Below are positions 60,253-64,000 of a stretch of 64,000 bases of DNA, one piece after another (the stretch's first letter is position 1; each line of letters starts with the position of its first letter). The notes beneath the pieces are model-generated. The model did no database searches and had not been told where the DNA came from. It was given only the letters and a program-made list of their open reading frames with translations. The position numbers and the translations under genes were made by a program. Origin of the DNA: Actinomadura hibisca NBRC 15177 (GTDB taxonomy: Bacteria; Actinomycetota; Actinomycetes; Streptosporangiales; Streptosporangiaceae); NCBI RefSeq assembly GCF_001552635.1, contig NZ_BCRO01000026.1:124001-188000 (forward strand), given 5' to 3'.

Positions 60253-61446
60253 GTGGAGTTGGGTCGCCGGGACGCCGTCAGAGTCGGGATCGCCGCAGGC
60301 GCCGCGCTGCTGGGCGGCGGTCTCGTCCCGTCGGCCCGCGCCGCGTCCGCGACCCGGCGGGCGGCCGGGACCGTCAACCCCTATCCCGCCGGCGAGGACG
60401 GCACCGTCGTCGCGCTGCGCCACGCGCTCGACGACGCCGCGAACGGCATCGCCGGGCTGGCCGGGCGCGACGACAAGGGCCGGATCATCGTCCGCGCCAA
60501 GGCGGCGCACCGCCACGTCCTGCGGGCCAACCTGATCGTCCCGGGCAACACCCACCTCGACGCGACCGACGCCCGGTTCGTCGCCGACTTCGTCTCGTCG
60601 GGCACCGCCAAGACGATGGTGCTCAACCACGTTCCCGGCGCGACGACCGGCGGGTACAACGCCCCGGGCAACATCAGGATCACCGGCGGCTCCTGGGATC
60701 CCGTCTGGCAGTACCTCCAGAACGGCACCACGGCCCCGGCGATGAACGGCATCACGATGGAGCACACCTCCAACGTCGAACTGGTCGGCGTCACGATGTA
60801 CAACGTCAAGTGGTGGCACGCCATCGAGCTCAACGCCGTGCGGAACGCCACCGTCCAGGAGTGCAAGCTGTTCGGCTGGATCGTGGATCCGCAGTACGTG
60901 GACAAGCTCTGGCACGGCGAGGCCGTCCAGCTCGACCTGGCGGGCAGCGCCAACACCTGGGCGGGGGCGAAGGACAACACGCCCTGCACCGACATCCGCA
61001 TCATCGGGAACGAGTGCGCCCAGTCGGGGTCGCAGGGAGCGTGGGGCGCCCTGACCGGTTCGCACACGGCGGTGCCCAACGTCCGGCACTCGCGCGTCCG
61101 GATCGAGGACAACACGGTGACCGGCAGCCTCTGGGACGCGATCACGCCGTTCAACACCGAAGCCCTGGCCATCACGGGGAACCGGATCACCGACTGCCAC
61201 GGCGGCGTCTACGTCCGCGGCGCCAACTCCGGCGTCAACCCGCTGACCACCGTGGACATCACCGGCAACACCGTCGGCCCGCTCCGCCCGAACGCGCAGG
61301 GCAAGGTCAGGACGGGGATCGGGATCGCCGCGTACACCGCGGACGCCCCGATCCGCGACATCCTCGTCACCGGCAACACGGCTCCGTCCTTCTCCTACTA
61401 CGACCAGCGGTGGATGACCTTCCGCCAGCCGCCGCAGACGAAGTGA
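60253..61446 (+). CDS. Tat-exported right-handed parallel beta-helix protein
   Basis: A 397-residue exoprotein. GGAGAAA lies 8 nt before the GTG. The N-terminus has a twin arginine followed by a hydrophobic stretch (LGRRDAVRVGIAAGAALLGG) and PSARA cleavage. The rest is a pectate-lyase-like beta-helix: NIRITGGSWDPVW, NVELVGVTMYNVKWWHAIEL, DIRIIGNECAQSGSQG and ALAITGNRITDCHGGVYVRG. Such proteins cut or bind acidic polysaccharides; the active site cannot be fixed by eye. Near a lectin, so a polysaccharide target fits. Confidence 0.85.
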   Translation: MELGRRDAVRVGIAAGAALLGGGLVPSARAASATRRAAGTVNPYPAGEDGTVVALRHALDDAANGIAGLAGRDDKGRIIVRAKAAHRHVLRANLIVPGNTHLDATDARFVADFVSSGTAKTMVLNHVPGATTGGYNAPGNIRITGGSWDPVWQYLQNGTTAPAMNGITMEHTSNVELVGVTMYNVKWWHAIELNAVRNATVQECKLFGWIVDPQYVDKLWHGEAVQLDLAGSANTWAGAKDNTPCTDIRIIGNECAQSGSQGAWGALTGSHTAVPNVRHSRVRIEDNTVTGSLWDAITPFNTEALAITGNRITDCHGGVYVRGANSGVNPLTTVDITGNTVGPLRPNAQGKVRTGIGIAAYTADAPIRDILVTGNTAPSFSYYDQRWMTFRQPPQTK

Positions 61447-61450
61447 GGGA

Positions 61451-62761
61451 TCACTCCAGCGCGCGGCCGATGGCGTCGGCGTGCTCCTTCAACCAGACGA
61501 TCTCCTGGTCCAGCCACGAGCCGGGAGCGATGACGCGTCCGGCGCGCTCGTGGAAGTCGCGCTCGGCCTCGACGCGGGCGACGATCTGCCGCCCGAAGTC
61601 CCGGCGGTGCTCGTCGGCGAGCCCGTACGCGTCGAGGAAGGTGCGCAGGAGGGCCACCTGATGGCCGAACGGGTTGACGATCTCGACGCCGAACAGCCAC
61701 AACCAGGCGGCGTAGGCAACGTCACGCGCGCGCGGGCCGGGGGCGGCCTGGTCGAAGTCGAAGGCACGGGCGGGCAGGCCGTCGACGAAGGTGACGTTGA
61801 GCGGGGAGAAGTCGTTGTGGCACACCGTCTCCTCGCCGGACGTGATCGGCGTGCCCGCGGTCGCGTCGTGCAGCCGACGCAACAACCGGGCCGCAGCGGT
61901 GATCTGGGCGGGAGACCAGTCGCGGGGCCGGAAGTCGCTCGTGGTCTCACCGGGCTGGAAGCCGAGGATCTCGCGGCCCTTGCCGTCGATCCCGAGCAGC
62001 CTCGGCGCGGCGTCGCACCCCACGTCCTCCAGGTGCCGGAGCAGCCGGTGCACGAACGGCGAGTGCGGCCCGACCGGCCGGCGCACCGTGTCCCCGACGC
62101 GGACGACCCCTTCCGTGATCTTGCCACCAGTCAAGGGGATCTCGGTCTCCTGTTCTGACGACTCGGAGCCGCCCACGCGCAGCAACTCGCGCAGTTCAGT
62201 GCCGTCAATGACGTGGGCCAGACGAGGGAAGACGCCGGTCACCAGAGCCCGGTGAACCTCCGGGTCCGGATCGGTGACGCCGTCGGACAGCAGGTAGAGC
62301 CGGTAGTCGCGGTCGGCGGCGTCGGTGACGGTGGACAGCACAGCGCCGCTGGTGCTGACGCCCGCGATGACCAGCGTCGTGATCCCGCGATCCCGGAGCC
62401 GCCGGTCGAGGTCCGTCGTGGACAGCGCGCCGAAGCGCGTCTTGCGGACGGTGATGTCGTCCGGCCCGGGAACGAGCCGGTCGTGGAAGTCCGTGGCGGG
62501 GTCGGCGTAGTGCAGAAGGCGCTGCTGGCCGATGAGCGAGAACATCTTGTTGGCGGACGGGACCGACGCCCAGTCGTCCTCAGTGAAGCCGACGCGCGCG
62601 TGCGCGATGACGGCACCGTGCGCACGCATGTCGGCAACGGTTTCGGTCAACCGTGACAGCAAGGCGTCAGCCTCAGGCAGCGAGCCCAGAACCGCCTGCT
62701 GGCAGTCCAGGAGGAGCAGCGCGGACGTCCGAGGATCCAGCGCAGGGGTCGTAACGGTCAT
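61451..62761 (-). CDS. Fusion of isochorismatase-like domain and aminoglycoside-phosphotransferase-like kinase
   Basis: A 436-residue protein. Residues 1-190 are isochorismatase-like (LLLLDCQ with Asp19, VRKTRFGAL with Lys107). The position of the catalytic Cys, after GVSTSG, is Ala140, so classic cysteine hydrolase chemistry is lost. Residues about 205-430 are an APH/choline-kinase fold with the catalytic loop CHNDFSPLNV (His315, Asp317) and the metal-binding FDFDQA (Asp335, Asp337). AAGGAGAG precedes the ATG. The fusion is in frame without a linker break. Substrate unknown; no resistance phenotype can be assumed. Confidence 0.85.
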   Translation of the reverse strand: MTVTTPALDPRTSALLLLDCQQAVLGSLPEADALLSRLTETVADMRAHGAVIAHARVGFTEDDWASVPSANKMFSLIGQQRLLHYADPATDFHDRLVPGPDDITVRKTRFGALSTTDLDRRLRDRGITTLVIAGVSTSGAVLSTVTDAADRDYRLYLLSDGVTDPDPEVHRALVTGVFPRLAHVIDGTELRELLRVGGSESSEQETEIPLTGGKITEGVVRVGDTVRRPVGPHSPFVHRLLRHLEDVGCDAAPRLLGIDGKGREILGFQPGETTSDFRPRDWSPAQITAAARLLRRLHDATAGTPITSGEETVCHNDFSPLNVTFVDGLPARAFDFDQAAPGPRARDVAYAAWLWLFGVEIVNPFGHQVALLRTFLDAYGLADEHRRDFGRQIVARVEAERDFHERAGRVIAPGSWLDQEIVWLKEHADAIGRALE

Positions 62762-62900
62762 GGCTCTCCTTGAGTGATGAGACCGGAGCCCGTGGCACGG
62801 TTCATCAGACCGGAGCCCGCCGTGCGGTGTCGAACAACCGACGCCGACGTCAGACAACCAAGCGTTGTGGGTGGAGCCGGAACCGCCTGCGGCCCCTGGT

Positions 62901-63488
62901 TCACTCGGCGGGCGGCGCGAACACGGCGAGGGTGCGCTCGATCACCATGCGGATGCGCTCGGGGGAGTACGGCTCCAGGTGGAGCAGCAGCCGGTAGTAG
63001 AGCGGCCCGTACAGCAGGTCGATGATCAGGTCCACGTCCGCGTCGGCGGCCAGCTGGCCCTGCTCGCGCGCCCGGCGCAACCGCTCGCGCGCGGCCTCGA
63101 TCCGCGGACCGACCATCGCCGACAGCGCGCCGACGAGCTCCCGGTCGTGGTGGCTCTCGGCGATGACCCCGGCGTAGACGGCCGAGCGCGGGCCGGTCAT
63201 CATGTGGTCGAGGACGGCCGTCAGCTGGGTCGTCAGGTCGGCGACGATGTCGCCGGTGTCGAGGAACGGCGTCACCTCGCCGACCAGCTCGGCGATCCCC
63301 TCCAGGACGACGGCGCCCTTGGACGGCCACCACCGGTAGATCGTCTTCTTGCTGACGCCGGCCTGCGCCGCGATGGCCTCCATGGTCACCTGGCCGTAGC
63401 CGCGCTCGACGCACAGGTCCAGCGCCGCCGTCACGATCGCCCGGTGACTCTTCTCGTTGCGCCTGCGCGGGTCGGGAGCCGTCGTCAT
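62901..63488 (-). CDS. TetR/AcrR family transcriptional regulator
   Basis: A 195-residue TetR repressor. The HTH is at about residues 35-57 (VTMEAIAAQAGVSKKTIYRW) followed by WPSKGAVVLEGI. The C-terminal region fits the TetR_C_16/AefR-like group seen beside efflux pumps. Divergent from a DHA2 pump, with two identical 14-bp operators between them. It lies 139 nt upstream of the fusion gene on the same strand. Confidence 0.9.
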   Translation of the reverse strand: MTTAPDPRRRNEKSHRAIVTAALDLCVERGYGQVTMEAIAAQAGVSKKTIYRWWPSKGAVVLEGIAELVGEVTPFLDTGDIVADLTTQLTAVLDHMMTGPRSAVYAGVIAESHHDRELVGALSAMVGPRIEAARERLRRAREQGQLAADADVDLIIDLLYGPLYYRLLLHLEPYSPERIRMVIERTLAVFAPPAE

Positions 63489-63507
63489 GGCCGCAGTCTA
63501 ACAGGAA

Positions 63508-63584
63508 ACGACACGTGTCGTGTTGACAGGAGGCACGCCCACCCCTGACAATCCCTTCCAGTTCAACGACACGACACGTGTCGT
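63508..63584. promoter_or_regulatory. Twin TetR operators and promoter
   Basis: The perfect palindrome ACGACACGTGTCGT occurs at 63508-63521 and 63571-63584, 63 bp apart centre to centre (about six helical turns). Both extend to ACGACACGTGTCGTGTT on the right. Between them a TTGACA (63523-63528) with GACAAT (63547-63552) 18 nt on is a plausible promoter for the pump. Looping by two TetR dimers would repress both directions. Confidence 0.8.
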
Positions 63585-63607
63585 GTTTTCACGAGAAGGG
63601 AAACCCG

Positions 63608-64000
63608 ATGAACCGGACCAGGTCCCGAGGGGCCGCGCTCCTGGTGCTCTGCGCCATGCAGTTGATGATCATCCTGGACGGCACGATCGTCACCGTCGCC
63701 CTGCCCACGATCCAGGGCGACCTGGGCTTCTCCCAGAGCGGCCTGTCCTGGGTGGTGAACTCCTACCTGATCGCGTTCGCCGGTCTCCTGCTGCTGGCGG
63801 GACGGCTCGGCGACCTGATCGGCGCCAGGCGGGTGTTCCTCGCCGGCCTGGCCGTCTTCACCCTCGCCTCCCTGCTGTGCGGTCTGGCCGCCGGACCCGA
63901 GATGCTGATCGCCGGCCGGTTCCTGCAGGGCGTCGGGGCCGCGCTGGCCTCCGCGGTGATCCTCGGCATGATCACCGACCTGTTCCCCGAGCCCGGCGAG
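63608..64000 (+). CDS. DHA2-type MFS efflux transporter, 3' end outside window
   Basis: The first 131 codons of a 14-span drug:proton antiporter: AMQLMIILDGTIVTVALPTI in span 1, motif A GDLIGARRVFLAGL, then RFLQGVGAALASAVILGMI. GAGAAGGGAA precedes the ATG. Controlled by the divergent TetR protein through twin palindromes. Truncated by the window end. Confidence 0.88.
   Translation, partial: MNRTRSRGAALLVLCAMQLMIILDGTIVTVALPTIQGDLGFSQSGLSWVVNSYLIAFAGLLLLAGRLGDLIGARRVFLAGLAVFTLASLLCGLAAGPEMLIAGRFLQGVGAALASAVILGMITDLFPEPGE

Noticed and set aside
61451..62761. Aminoglycoside resistance gene
   Set aside because: The APH fold is shared by many small-molecule kinases, and fusion to an isochorismatase-like domain does not match known resistance enzymes.

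Overview
The window is very GC-rich, has many GTG starts and Shine-Dalgarno sequences, and is dense in ECF sigma factors, TetR/MarR/HxlR/MerR/ROK regulators and MFS pumps. It looks like a chromosomal arm of a filamentous actinomycete; protein style suggests Streptosporangiales/Thermomonosporaceae such as Actinomadura, which is an inference and not a sequence match. I see no rRNA, tRNA, transposase, integrase, phage module or CRISPR array.

Layout. 0-3 kb: CPBP membrane protease and a NarL-type two-component pair. 3-9 kb: TetR/amidohydrolase pair around a 44-bp near-perfect palindrome, a chimeric alcohol dehydrogenase::sigma-factor ORF, a TfoX-like protein, an HxlR/SnoaL pair and an ECF41 sigma factor. 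9-13.5 kb: accessory stretch of hypothetical genes with a truncated SUKH protein and a DUF4259 protein lacking a normal start codon. 13.5-21 kb: stress-type SDR plus mannose-6-phosphate isomerase, epoxide hydrolase, MFS (frameshifted at its end), HAD and ROK genes, then an SDR-MarR operon. 21-29 kb: secreted protein, small membrane proteins and two DHA2 pumps. 29-39.3 kb: a ROK-controlled glycan operon (GH36, two sugar ABC permeases, binding lipoprotein, PhoD, GH27, GH20) ended by a strong hairpin. 39-43 kb: narJ/narI debris with a DosR-like box, an SGNH hydrolase, and an ECF sigma factor with a carboxymuconolactone-decarboxylase-like target, both preceded by matching ECF41-type promoters. 43-47 kb: HEAT protein, DUF6194 and a double-MerR regulator. 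47-52.4 kb: a YcaO enzyme with two 38-residue peptides, an acetyl-CoA hydrolase family protein and a DoxX membrane protein, with two more DosR-like boxes. 52.4-59 kb: two back-to-back partner-switching modules (a 1388-residue kinase/phosphatase/anti-sigma protein plus STAS; GAF-PP2C plus STAS) and a small ANTAR protein. 59-64 kb: secreted ricin-type lectin, Tat-type beta-helix protein, an isochorismatase-like/APH fusion, and a TetR/MFS pair with twin operators.

The best candidate for an undescribed system is at 47166-49017. Two tandem mini-genes encode peptides with different N-termini but similar C-termini. A perfect 15-bp-stem hairpin separates them from a lone YcaO gene, and a DosR-like palindrome lies upstream. 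This fits a RiPP whose core is at the N-terminus, as in bottromycin, and which may be induced by hypoxia or redox stress. The second theme is gene remodelling: the ADH::sigma chimera, narJI debris, a truncated SUKH gene, a missing MFS stop and a 17-codon hydrolase stub.
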